A stretch of DNA of 64,000 bases from positions 98,753,205-98,817,204 of the forward strand of contig NC_080041.1 in assembly GCF_012489685.1 (NCBI RefSeq), read 5' to 3'. A model generated the notes under the pieces. The model was not told where the DNA came from. It was given only the letters and a program-made list of their open reading frames with translations, and ran no database searches. The DNA is from Lotus japonicus. Its lineage: Eukaryota; Streptophyta; Magnoliopsida; Fabales; Fabaceae. This document shows positions 14,118-25,418 of the stretch, piece after piece; positions within the stretch are counted from its first letter, which is position 1, and each line of letters starts with the position of its first letter. Position numbers and translations under genes: made by a program.

Positions 14118-16246
14118 CTCCAAAAACTAAAACTGGCATACTGCCCTAAGCAACAAGCCACTACAAGTAGCTGAGATAGCTGAACTTCATCATTGAAAAT
14201 GCCCTGTGTCATTTCCAACCAAAGCAATTAAGCAAGCTAAAAATAAATATCTAAGAAAAACAAAAAGAAGCATAATTGAAGTCGTAAATAGATCAAATGA
14301 ACTTACACATCAAATCTATGCCTTATTGAACTGCATTCAACTGCTAAAGGATATGCACTGAAATCCAAATGCCCCGAAAACAGTGTACCTTAAACTTGAC
14401 ACCCAATTTGAGGACCCCAAATGTGTAAGGCAGAGTGGTACGATTCTGAACTGTAGGCACACAATGAATAATGAATTAAAAGAGTATTCATTACATGCAA
14501 CTTAAGAAGAACCATTAACAAACACCAAGATTGCATCAGAAGAATGCAACTCAAAGGAAATATTCATACTACAAAAATTTAAAATTTTAGTCTAGTCTAA
14601 ATATTGTATTCAAATGTCAGGAATATAAAATATTCTGAAAATTGGAAAATAAAAGAAAATAAGATCTTAAACTGTTGCCCACAGTGAATCTAGTTTCTTA
14701 GATATAGATCATGGAGCTTCACATTTATATTCGGAAACTAAAGTTAACACCAAACCCCCAAGCCTAAATGTAAATCATTCTTCAAAAATAGTGACAACGA
14801 TATTAGAAACTTTAAATACACCTTGAAAAGAACCACCCGTGAAACTAACACAAATACGATCATAACAATTATACAACTCACTGAATTGATGGCTATTGAC
14901 GCAGTTTGATGGTTATTAAAACGAGACTCGAATCGTGAATCAGAGACCTACTTTCCAAATCATAAATCAAATCTTATTATGTATCGTAAGATGCATGATA
15001 CAAAAAAAGTAGGTTATAAATGGAAACATAAGCTGATATATCATATAATAAACCTTAAAATAATACAAGATTCAAGCCATAAATCAAAATAAGAAAAACA
15101 GTGGGCGCTTGCGTGAAGTTTAAGTATTCAACCCTTCAAAAACAAAAAACAAAAAAACAAATTCGACACATTTCTTTGATTGATAGTAGAGAGGACCAAA
15201 GTAGGATTTGAATTTTTTTAATAATGTGTCGTGGGTCTTTTGAGGAATATTAGCCTTTCTTGTAGAAACTTAAAAAAAATCAGTCCAAAAAGCACCAGAA
15301 ATCTGTTTGGCTCACACAATGTGACCCAACTAAAGTGCAACTTGCACGCAACTTAGAATCGTAAGATTCAGCAGCGATTTGTGAATCATAAGATTCGGCT
15401 CCGACTCAGAAATACATAACGAGATTCATGTTTATTTTAGATTCACACTACGATACGTATCACTGCCTCAATAATTTGTATCATATCGAGAAATGCACCG
15501 TATGTATCGTAAGATACCGATAACTAATAACCATTAAAGTAAGAAATATCACGTAAAATCTTTCTACATATGATATGAAGTTCAACAAAATCAAAACAAA
15601 AGGAGGGAGAAAAAAAGAAAACATCATCTACATGAAGTTCTAACATTTATATACTAGTGGCAACCATTTCAGAGTTGACAGAATCATAACTTCAAGTCTT
15701 CAATCGATATCCGAAAATAATAAATTATGAGAGACAACACAAGATTCAAGTTTAATTCAAATCACTTCTGATCCCCATTCCCCAAGCATGTCCAAGACAT
15801 AAAAACACCCTCATTTTTCAACTTATTTTCCCTGCTCAAACTAACCCATATACATCAAATGAAACTTCTTCAGATGCAAATTGCAAAAATTATAGTGACA
15901 ACCCACCAGCTGAATAGTCTAAAAATCTAAACTTTAACATCAAATCAAGCTATACTGAGCATACTATACATAAACCCCAACACCCCAATTGCAAAAACAT
16001 ACAAAATCAAATCTAATGCGGGAAAAAGCTTCGGAACTGAAACTCCAAAGCACGATCCAACTTCGGAAATGCACGCCAGAGCTAAATGTGGAGATTGAAA
16101 TTGGGGGTATTGAAGAACGAAGAAAGCTAGGGTTTTGAATTGACAATTCCGCAAAACAGAACAGAAGAGTTTTGTTAAATAACAATAATGCTGGGGAATT
16201 ACAAGAGATTGAAGATTTGGAACAAAGAAGTTAATGGGCATGCATA
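14118..16246 (-). other. MED12: MED12 5'-UTR intron region, repeat-rich
   Basis: A non-coding stretch between the inferred leader exon and the start codon. Around 14,900-15,540 it holds repeated ATCGTAAGAT-type motifs with loosely inverted ends (GATGGTTATTA and TAATAACCATTA), which may be an old degenerate transposon. No protein-coding exon is supported here. Confidence 0.5.
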
Positions 16247-16370
16247 CCTGCCGAGAAAAATTGAAACTTTGACGGAAAGAGAGGGAAAGTGTGAGAAAAT
16301 AGGAGAGAGAAACAGAGGAACAAAGCAGAGGGAGGAGGAGGGTGTTCTCTATTGTGTGCTAAGAGTGCTT
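16247..16370 (-). promoter_or_regulatory. MED12: MED12 non-coding first exon and core promoter region
   Basis: On the minus strand this is a pyrimidine-rich leader that ends with a good donor site (CGGCAG then gtatgc near 16246). The MED12 start codon lies about 2.1 kb further downstream, so the 5' UTR must be spliced. The transcription start is inferred to be near 16,340-16,370. Only about 120 bases separate it from the end of the long-TIR element at 16,490. No clear TATA box was identified. Confidence 0.6.
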
Positions 16371-16489
16371 TGACTGTGGCGATGATGACTGTGGTGTTGG
16401 GTTTTTCGTTTTCTTGTCACTGAGTAACATCAACATGTAAGGGTGAAGGATCTAGCATAACATAATTTTTTTCTTTTTTTTTTTTTTGT

Positions 16490-17904
16490 TTAATTGCACT
16501 TTTCGTCCCTGATGTTGATGTTAGACCCTTATGCAATTTGAATCCCCTTTGTTTAAAATGAGCAATTTTGGTACACGAAAGATCAACCTGTGACAATTAA
16601 GTTCTTCCGTCAAAATTGCTAACAGAGTTAGTCTATGTGGAACTCATCAGTGACATGGATCTGACAAAATTTGCCACTAGACTGCCACATCATTAAGTAT
16701 AAAAAAATTAACAAAATTTGCTTAACTTAAAGTTGATTAAACAGTGAATTCAAAAAAAAAGTTAATTAAACAGCCGTTCAAAAAAAAAAGTTAATTAAAC
16801 AGGATATAAAAACTTAATTAGAATATAATCTTAAAATTAAAGCCTATCAAAATCTTCTAATTCCTTACTGTCAAATTAAACATGAACTGAATCTTTATCA
16901 CCAAAAAAATTGATATTCAACAAAATAAAAAAATCCTGCATCTTCATCTTCTCTACTTTCTTCATCTTCTTCCCCTCCCTCTAACCTAAACAACAACATG
17001 TTCAACTTGATTCAGATCTCCACTTCGCAGTCGTTGTCGATGCCCAAGTCGACGTCGTCTTCATCACCGCCGGCGCAGTCAACACTGTCAGTTCCGCCTC
17101 CGGTGAGCAAACCCGGATCTACACCTTGAAACTCAGATCTCAGACCCAGATCTACACTAAGACCCATTGTTGTTTTGAGGATGGAGGGTTTTAAGGTTGA
17201 GAGGAAGAGGGATGAGAGGACGAGTGAGCAGAGGGTGGAAGCGTGAGGTGGTGGCGGAGAATGGTGGTCACTCGCTCCAAACACTCTTCTCTTCGCTCCT
17301 GTCTCCTCTTGATGGCTAGGGTTTGTCTCTTAGTCTTCTTTTCATGGCTTAAAAGCATGGTATTATTTCCCAGAAAGCGGAGTATTATTGATTGCCAGTA
17401 AAAATTGTGGGTATTGTTGATGGGTTTTTCAAGGGAGCGAGTAATGAGATTAAGAAAGTGTGTGGAAGATGTTGGCTTTATGATTTTCTTGAAGATTGAT
17501 ATTTCTAGGTTGAAAAGGGTATGGGGTGATTGGGGGTGATTGGAGATGAGGGAGGAGAAGGAAAGGGGAAGACGAGAATGATTTGTTCACTGACTATGCT
17601 TTTTCTAGGTTCATAATTTTTTCAAACCCAGGTGTTCAAGGTCTGGATTTGTGTTTGAAGGAGAGGAGGAGGTATGAAGGTTGAAGAAGGTGATATGTAA
17701 AAAAAAAATGCTTAAGTGGAAAAATTATTAATAAAATATTAATGGACATGCCAGCTCAGCGATTTCCGTTAACTATTAACGGAGAATTAACGGAAGGATC
17801 CAATTGTCACATGTTGATCTTTCGTGTACCAAAATTGCTCGTTTTAAACAAAGGGGATTCAAATTGCACAAGGGTCTAACATCAGGGACTAAAACTGCAA
17901 TTAA
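16490..17904. mobile_element. Mutator-like (long-TIR) non-autonomous element
   Basis: The two ends are long inverted repeats of about 120-130 bases: the left arm from about 16,490 to 16,620 matches the reverse complement of about 17,775-17,904. Both arms contain TTAATTGCA at the end, then TAGACCCTT, TGAATCCCCTTTGTTTAAAA and GGTACACGAAAGATCAAC. The roughly 1.1 kb interior has a GC-richer part (17,000-17,300) with coding-like composition but no recognisable transposase. Long TIRs with a passenger-like interior suggest a Mutator-like element, possibly Pack-MULE-like. A clean 9-base target duplication could not be read. It ends close to the MED12 leader. Confidence 0.7.
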
Positions 17905-18409
17905 GCCTTCTTTTTATGTTCAACATTATTGTCTTAACTCTTAAGGGTTTTTATTAAGGTAAAGTGGAAACTTATATAATAGTATAATATTAAAAAAGAG
18001 TAGGGTTTTTTCTAAGTAAGAGTTGTGTAACTCATTATGCAAAATAGCCTTCACCACCATACTCATAATTTGATTCCACCTCTACATGTTGAAAACCTAG
18101 TCTAGGCAAGAGGTAAGCCAAGTTTTATCGCTAACGCTTCAACCACTAGGACACCCATGTTGATCGACTTTTTTCTTGGTTGTTTCCCTGAGAACATTAG
18201 CATCATCATCTCTTATTACAACTCAGCGTCCACGTTAACCTAGATGAGATTGTGCCTCAGAGAAGCCCAACGCACAACAATCTCACACAATGAAGAAGTA
18301 GATGCACGACCTGTGGTACCTGTGCGACCTGCAACAGGTTTGCGATTTGCAACCTGCGTCTGAAGCAAATGGTACTGGAGTGCAAACCTAATTCAAAATC
18401 TCTCTAAGT
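17905..18409. other. intergenic, no feature recognised
   Basis: About 500 bases between the long-TIR element and the nested LTR cluster. No ORF, repeat or RNA gene could be supported. Confidence 0.5.
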
Positions 18410-19084
18410 ATTAGTGAAGGTATGAAAAACGGTAGAAATGGGGGGTTTGAATAACGTTTTCAGAATAAAACTTCCACCTTAAGATTTTAACAAATCTTTC
18501 GAGACAAATAAAGTGCTTAAGATAAGAGATAGAAAAGCACACAAGGATTTTATCCTGATTCACTTGATAAATCACTCAAGCTAGTCCAGTCCACCCGTTA
18601 AGGTGATTTCTTCCTTCTTAGAATGAAGGCAATCCACTAATCAGGTAATTGTTACAACTGCACTTGAAACCTACAAGTGACTAACAATACACTGACTTAG
18701 CTCACACTAAGATTCACTCTCTTAGTCTTCTCTAGGATCCGATCAACCTTGATCTCCTAAAGGTAAACTAAACAACTGTTTAAGAAAGATTGTTTACAAA
18801 GGAATTGCTTCTCAAAAGCTTGTAGTAAACACAATGAATTCAATGAAGAAAGAATGCTTAGAAGATTTGAATATACCTTGCGCGTGTGAGATTCTTCCAA
18901 CCGCATCTTTCAATCTTCAGCCTCTATTTATACTCCAAGGATTAGGGTTTGAACGCTGCATGGGAATGCTACCGTTGGAGGGCAGATCTGGAATTTCCAG
19001 CTTCTGCTGTGGCTGAGAATGTTAGGTTAGGTCGTCAGGATAGTACATCTGCTTTTGTACTTTGGATAGTGACTTGACCTTTAA

Positions 19085-22068
19085 TGTGAGACCCAAGTTT
19101 TTAGCTTAGAATAAATTAGTGAAATTTCTTATTCACGAATAATTTCGATGTAACGTGAAGTAAGGAAACTGGATAAACGTTTATTAAATGGAATAAATGT
19201 ACGGAGAAGATATTTCACGGGAAGGTTAAGGACAAGATTCGAATCGACGGAACTTATGACGCAAGTATTATTCGTTTACGCCTAGGACAAAAACCTTAGG
19301 AAAAGATTAATTTAACCCTTGGAACACTATAGGAATAAATTCCAAAAAATCTTCAAGAGGAATATAAGAATTTCTCTTATTCCTTTCCATGATAAGCGTT
19401 TCGATACGAAACCCTAGAATGTACGAACGTCCGATTCTAATCCTCGGAGGTTTGCCGAAACTAAATCACTGATAGTTCAAGAAACCTAAAATAACGGACG
19501 ATGAAGACTTTTTCTATTCGGAGCTTCAAACGAAGATTCCACACGCGTACACCTATTTCTCTCGATGTTCCTAATCTTTCTTCAGAACGAAGTTTTCTCA
19601 TCCGACATCAACTGCAAAAAGTAGTTTTTCGGGTTAAATCGATTTACACCGACTTTGTATCGTTTGCCTTAATTCCAAGAAACCTGTTTTGAGTTATGGA
19701 ATTCTGTCACCAGAACCTATCTTAGAATTCACCGAGGAATGCGCAGGAAAAATCGGAATCGCGAAATTTTCATTTTTCCGTATTTTCCAAAACCTATAAA
19801 TAGCAAGAAAATGAAAAAATTTCAAAATAACCCTTCACCCATTTCACCCAAACCCGCGAGCAAGGAGGAGGAGAGGAGGAGATTTGATTTTCGTCGATTC
19901 TTGTCTGATCGTCGCACAGTTCGTTGCTACGCGTAGGCCTCGAGGTACTGATGCTTTTCCTTACCTCTGATCGTAAATTCTGTCGCTTTTCTTTATGTTT
20001 TTCTGTGCTCAAAGTTTTGAGCTTTTTGTAAAACTGTCCAAATAACTTGATTTCTCTGTCTAAACTTATTCCTTGTGTGCCCCTAAGCATGTTTAGCGGA
20101 TTACATTTCGCAGAATCTCGCCGAAATGCCGCCGAACTTCAATTCTGCTCATAATACCCATTTTTGGCTAAAGTTCCGTCCTTTGGGCTTAAAACTCTCG
20201 ACTGAGCTTAGCGTTATTAGGATTAGTCGTCATAATCGTTGTTGGTGTCGACCCCATCTAATTTGTTTTTCGAAATTCTGATTTTGAGTTTCCGAGCTAA
20301 AAATATTGACCAAAATACCCCTGCGACAGTTTTCGACCCGATAAATTTTCTGAGAGTTTCCCTGGCCTAGATATCGCCTAAGAATACCTAGGAATTAAAT
20401 TTGATCGAAGAAAAAGTTCGGAAACCCTAATTTTGAGAGTGGCCGAAACCTATTTGTTAGGGTACCGTGTCCAAAAATAATTTTTGGGTCTCTATGACTT
20501 GAGCCATTGCGTAGCTCTTTCAATTGTCGAAATTTTGGCTCCGGTTTCGTGTCATTCCGAGTTCTGTAGCTCGAGTTATACTCGTTTTAGCGAACGAAGT
20601 CTCCGTTGTCAATTTGTGCTTAAATAGGAACTCTGAAGCTTTAAAAGCTTTCTTTACGATTTCGATTAGTGTTATTAGATAGCGTTGTTTCTAGTGAGGC
20701 TGTGTTGATGATTGTGTTTCCTTGTTTTAGGTTCACAACTTCCATGCACAACTTCTACTCACGAAGGTAAGGGTAACTCAGTTTTAGAGCGTCATTTCAG
20801 TCTTGCCTGCTTTTATCGCACTGCCTGCGCTTGAGATGAAGATGTTTATATTGATTGGCACTGGATTATGATTATTATGCTTGCAATGTTGAATGCTTGT
20901 TTATGTTGACTGTTTCTGAGGCTTGTGCCAAATGTTTTCTGAAGGCTTCGGCCGAGTAAACTTATTGAGACATGTGTCTCCGTTTTCTGAGAGGCTTCGG
21001 CTGTTTACTGGTTTCCGTCATTACTGCTTTCAAGTGGATAAGACGTGATTATTGTTGATTGATTTTGGCATATAGGGCTGAACTAAGTGACATTCAGTGG
21101 TTGTCGTTCCACATGTCTGTCCCGTCCTTCGTGGCGTTATTAAGTGGCATCCAGTGGTTGTCGTTCCACATGTCTGTCCCGTCCTTCGTGGCGTTATTAA
21201 GTGGCATTCAGTGGTTGTCGTTCCACATGTCTGTCCCGTCCTTCGTGGCGTTATTAAGTGGCATCCAGTGGTTGTCGTTCCACATGGTTGTCCCGTCTTG
21301 TGAGGCGATATTAAGTGGCATTCAGTGGTTGTCGTTCCACGTCTGTCCCGTCTTAAGAGACGTTGCTGATCGATCCATTTTGGTAGTAGCATATAGTTGC
21401 ATTATAGGGAGCTAACACCTGACCCTATGTTGTTGGATTTTAGTTATTGACTTATTGATATCTGATTTGATGTTACATTGTTGAGGTTGTTATTATCTGA
21501 GTTAATCTATGTTTAAGTTGTTGTTATATGAGTTGAGTTATGTTGCTAGTTATTTACCATGCCAGGTAATTAAATTTGAACAGCATGATTTTCCCTTTTA
21601 TACATGGTAATTGCATGGAGTTAACCCTTTCTATTTGCTACTTGTTGTTTGGGCTCTTAACGCTATTAGGCGATGGAGAGCCTTCCGCTGAAGCTTAGCT
21701 GTTCGAGTTGGAGATCGTGACCGTGGGCGGTCGAGTAAAGGTGGATGAAGCAGTTGCTTCTCCCTTTTTTGAGGACTATGTCTGAGTTTCTTTCTCCATC
21801 TGAAAACTCTGTTGTTTAAACCTTATCTTCGCCACTTGTCTAAGTGAGCGTACTTATTTTGGAAACTTGCTTATGATATTGCAAGACACTATTATTATAT
21901 GTCAGGAACGGGCTGTTTAATTAAGACTATGATATGTATTCAACTGTGTTTAGTCGTTTTAAAAAGGAAAAAAAAATTATTATCGTGTTTTCTTAGGATT
22001 ATGAAATAGTCCTTAGACTTTGATAGGTTACTAATGTGACTCCTCAGTTGAGAAATTGGGGCGTTACA
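19085..22068 (+). mobile_element. inner solo LTR of about 3 kb (Gypsy-like), nested
   Basis: It begins TGTGAGACCC and ends GGGGCGTTACA, flanked by the 5-base duplication TTTAA at 19080-19084 and 22069-22073. The 2,984-base unit has no gag or pol coding, consistent with a solo LTR left by recombination between the two LTRs of a full element. It contains a five-copy 57-base tandem repeat (21,091-21,375). A diverged relative of its 3' part lies inverted at about 23.70-24.31 kb. Assignment to Gypsy rests on length and style only. Confidence 0.8.
21085..21375. repeat. 57-bp tandem repeat, five copies, inside the inner LTR
   Basis: The landmark CAT before T/CCAGTGGTTGTCGTT occurs at 21091, 21148, 21205, 21262 and 21319, an exact period of 57 bases. 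Copies 1-3 are nearly identical; copies 4-5 differ by substitutions and small indels. 57 is divisible by three, so open frames appear on both strands, but these are repeat artefacts. Confidence 0.95.
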
Positions 22069-22669
22069 TTTAACCTTGTAGACTTCTGATCAGAGGAATG
22101 CTTCGTGTTGGAACTTGTGAAGCTCGTTGATCAGAGTCAGAGGGAAGCATGGATCCTCTGACCGTTGCACCTTCTGATTCTGAACTCAGAGGGAAGTACT
22201 TGGTCTTCAGAGCCATTTTGCTTCTGGACTTCAGAGTCTCCACTTTTCAGCTTCTGGATCTTCAGAGTCTTCTACACCATTAGACCATCTGAACCTTCAG
22301 AGTGTCTGGGTTGTCAGAACGTCTGGATTTTCAGAGCTTCAAGTGAGTTGAGTCCACGTCAGAGCTTGATTAACTTCAGATCTTCTGAAGCTTTTCTACT
22401 GTTCAGATTTAACATAGATATTGCGAAAGCGTTGCTTGGGTCACTCTTTAAGCACAGTGCTTCTGATTTGTGTGAGATAATATTAAGGTCAGAGCCTGTA
22501 AATAGCACACTCAGAAAAACACGTTAGAGTACCATAATTGTTCATACTAAAATGTTAACTTGTAATCATCAAAACATAGAGTTGTACTACTACTCGATCA
22601 AAACTTGATCTTACAATTAGGACCAGGTTAATTTGAGCTCAAAGCATAATAAACTACCAACATGGCGTG

Positions 22670-23250
22670 AAGAATATATCAAAGCATAATAAATCAACCC
22701 TAAATCAACAACATGGGGTGAGGAATACATAAATAGTGTGGGACCACCCACGTATAGAAGAGATCACCCACATAATGAAGGGGTCATGGTTGATGACTCG
22801 TCGTATATTAGATGGCTCGCCAGATAGAGATTCACTCGCTAGGTAGTGAGAACGCCCGCCTAGTACAAGAGTCACCATAAAATGGTTAAGTCACTCATGA
22901 CTAGTCCACAAGAGTGAATCATGAAGGCAGAGTGTGTCATTAGTAAGAGCTCACCTTGGCACACAAGAATAAAGGAGTCGCCAAAGAATGGTTAGGTCAC
23001 TTCTAACTAGTTCACAAGACACCGAGCCTACAACATGAAGGGAAAATATGCCTTTAAATTGGGTTGCATTGATCTGCTTCCTCATGATCAACTCACCATC
23101 TTCAAGTCCACAAGTTCACAAGACACGAGTTCGGAGCATGAAAGCAAAGTGTGTCTTTAAACTGGGTTGTCTCGATCCGCGCTTCCTCAAGATCAGAACG
23201 TCATCTTCCAGTCCACAAGATGTTGAGCCTGAAGGCAAAGTGTGACTTCA
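22670..23250. repeat. degenerate tandem-repeat block
   Basis: Several loosely repeated segments. CATAATAAA plus AACATGG-GTGA-GAATA occurs twice at 22,630-22,730. A unit containing AAATGGTTA-GTCACT, CACAAGA and ATGAAGGCA-AGTGTG recurs around 22,870-23,010. Two roughly 95-base copies with CACAAGACAC, GGGTTG and GATCTGCTTCCTC or a variant lie at about 23,025-23,225. Probably part of an old LTR retrotransposon; no coding is seen. Confidence 0.5.
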
Positions 23251-23701
23251 CTCGCCACATAATCATCTATATATGTCTCGTTCTCTATGTCTTGTTTCCT
23301 TTCTCTAACACATTCTAACATACATAATAGAATATACTCTGATATTATATCTAACATACATAATAAGATTTATAGAAAGATCATTTAGAAAAATATACTC
23401 TGATATTTACATGTTAAATTTATATATTTCATTTCAAATATGGATGATAAATTATATTTGGAAAATAATTAATTATTCTTTTAATATTTTATAAACTACT
23501 TGTGTAATATCAAATTTATCTTGATACCATGATGATAGAATGAACCCACATGCTGGTCTGGATAGGAACTTTTTATCACACCAAGATTAAGTTATATGAT
23601 GTAGTTTTTAAGATATTAAAAGAGGTAAATAAATATGATAAATACTTATATGTGTATATAATTAAAAGATAAATATTTACCCGTATTTATAGTAAAGGTA
23701 T
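23251..23701. other. AT-rich intergenic DNA
   Basis: AT-rich, with a local near-duplication (CTAACATACATAATA and AATATACTCTGATATT each twice at 23,310-23,415). No gene supported. Confidence 0.5.
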
Positions 23702-24310
23702 GTAACACCCAAATTTCTTAATTGGGAATCACATTAGTAACTCAACAAAGTCTAGGGACTTGCTCGCAAAATTTTTCAAAAAAGTTAGATACTTTCGAAA
23801 ACAACCCATCATCACTAAAGCAAGTACATCCGAGAAGTTCTTAGGAAAGTAAGGTGCGTATTCACAACTTAAGTACCAAAGTTTTCCTTGGCCAGAACAA
23901 CCCAAGAATTTCTCACCTGAGATTAGACAAGTTTATCTGCTGTCTTTCTTGATAAAACTTTTCAATTTTAAGTTTTCAAACCACGACTTATCCTTAGATA
24001 CAAATATAATATAGCCTAAATAGATAATATAATAGCAATTCAAAATATTTATATTGGACTCATGTGCTTCAACAAAACCAAAAGAAAACTAAAATTCAAA
24101 AGAATAGATAACGATATGATAGAACTAAGGTTTCTTGGTAGCCACCACGTCAAAGAAAATAGTCATAGATCTCCATCTTCGCTTCCTTAAGCTTCTCGCT
24201 GATTCTACGCTTGATCACCCCCGCACCGTCTAATGACGTTAAAAGCCCAAACAACAAGTAACAAACAGAAAAGGTTAACTCAAACAACAAATTTTCAAGT
24301 AAAAGATAAG
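23702..24310 (-). mobile_element. inverted, diverged LTR fragment related to the inner solo LTR
   Basis: It begins TGTAACACCCAAATTTCTTA, the reverse complement in style of the 3' end of the 19,085-22,068 LTR (AAATTGGGGCGTTACA). About 24,185-24,300 reads in reverse complement as ACTTGTTGTTTGGGCT, then TTAACG-ATTAG, closely matching about 21,590-21,690. The parts in between are strongly diverged. No target duplication is visible, so it is probably an old truncated copy. Confidence 0.65.
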
Positions 24311-24960
24311 CATATCATTCAAATTTAAATCCAAATGACCATAAATTAAGTAGCACATTAGGTTTGTTGATCACTTGTGATACATTATAATGTAAATGCA
24401 AATATAATAGCATTCTTTGTAAGAACAAACTACATGATTATTCTCACACAAGTAAATCATAATCTTTTGTTACATTTGCTTATATGATGTATGTGTCTCA
24501 AATACCGGATGCTTGAAACATGCATGTTTAAGAGAAATTAAGTTAATTTAGTGAGTGATATAACTCAAGAGCTTTGCTTAAGTTAATTTCTAATTGGGGG
24601 CAAGGTTATTTGGTTCCTAACCCAAGGTTCAACAGAAAAATTGAAAAGCAACAGCTTCTGGTGTATGGGATAAAATATCACAACTTAAAAATGTGTTGTC
24701 CAAATTATCAACATTTTTTCCAAATCGCAACCTAAACTGTAAAGGCAATGATTTTTCACACTTGTACTTTAAGTTAGGTAAAATATACTCACGCTTCCAA
24801 ATATGTTGCCTGGTCCAATCTTAGGGCACATATATTTAGTCGTTGAACAAAAAGATCTGGCCTAAAATGAAAAATGATGTAGTATATGTATATTCACTAT
24901 ATATAATCCACATAACATATCATTATGGAAATTCAATTTCATATTTTAATACTAAAAACT

Positions 24961-24974
24961 TTTTTTTTGATAAG
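24961..24974 (-). mobile_element. minimal L1 3'-end insertion (14 bp) with 20-bp TSD
   Basis: The 20-base sequence ATATTTTAATACTAAAAACT occurs perfectly at 24941-24960 and 24975-24994. Between them lies T8-GATAAG, whose reverse complement CTTATCAAAAAAAA equals the 3' terminus of the L1 element ending near 52,617. This fits an extremely 5'-truncated target-primed insertion. Confidence 0.75.
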
Positions 24975-25247
24975 ATATTTTAATACTAAAAACTAAACAA
25001 CCAGATGATACTATTATATTTTCATTTGATTTAATTATTACATGTATTTGTATTTATATATTATAAACATGAGATACTTAAAATTTACTTAATATTTTCA
25101 AAATTAATAAAGTCATTGTATGCAATATAAATTATATTTATAATTTATGAAATTTTAGGCCCTTATTATATATTTAATACGATTTTTCAATTATTAAATT
25201 TGTTGAAGTGGAGAATATTTCTAGGCTAAGTGAATCTGAACCTAGTT

Positions 25248-25260
25248 GTAACAAAAAAAA
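25248..25260 (+). mobile_element. minimal poly(A) retro-insertion scar (13 bp)
   Basis: TCTGAACCTAGTT is duplicated (25235-25247 and 25261-25273) around GTAAC plus eight As. Direct repeats around a short 3' scrap and poly(A) suggest an extremely truncated LINE or SINE insertion. Confidence 0.6.
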
Positions 25261-25308
25261 TCTGAACCTAGTTATATATATTTGAGAAATACATGTCCAA
25301 ATTAGATT

Positions 25309-25418
25309 TTTTTTACAGCGGATCGGAAAGATAAATTGCACTATCCAGAGTTTGAACCCTGGACCTCTCACACCCCAACATATATGTTTCTTAATTCTTA
25401 CCACTTGAACTATCATTC
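25309..25418 (-). mobile_element. tRNA-derived SINE
   Basis: On the minus strand it starts with box A (TAGTTCAAGTGGTAAG), then box B (AGGGTTCAAACTC) about 40 bases later, a short body (ATCTTTCCGATCCGC) and the tail CTGTAAAAAAAA. The layout is that of a tRNA-headed SINE of about 110 bases. A target duplication was not clear. Confidence 0.6.

Larger units (their letters stand above)
18415..22615 (-). mobile_element. outer solo LTR, Copia-type by appearance, interrupted by another LTR
   Basis: Perfect 5-base target duplications ATTAG flank it at 18410-18414 and 22616-22620, and the unit runs TG to CA. In minus orientation it starts TGTAAGATCAAGTTTTGATC and ends near CATACCTTCA. No primer-binding site, polypurine tract or gag/pol follows either edge, so it is a solo LTR. 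Once the inner element and its TSD are removed, about 1,212 bases remain. The part at 22,070-22,530 is rich in CTTCTGA and CAGAG motifs, a style common in legume Copia LTRs; the superfamily call is inference. Confidence 0.8.

Noticed and set aside
13997..14227. Minus-strand open frame of 76 codons overlapping the MED12 start
   Set aside because: It is in another frame; the MED12 frame from 14117 joins the downstream exons in phase and encodes the conserved N terminus.
14900..15540. Possible small MITE with GATGGTTATTA / TAATAACCATT ends
   Set aside because: The ends match only over a few bases and no target duplication could be read, so it is mentioned only as degenerate repeat.
17012..17284. 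90-codon minus-strand frame in the long-TIR element
   Set aside because: Coding-like GC content but no recognised domain; kept only as a possible captured fragment.
19501..20090. Frames of 63-98 codons in the inner LTR
   Set aside because: Within an LTR with TG...CA ends and TSD; no gag or pol similarity.
21085..21375. CRISPR-like array
   Set aside because: Units are contiguous 57-bp tandem copies without distinct spacers, in a plant LTR.
21030..21415. Overlapping open frames on both strands with repeated WLSFHMSVPS-like units
   Set aside because: Artefact of the 57-bp tandem repeat (57 is a multiple of three) inside an LTR.
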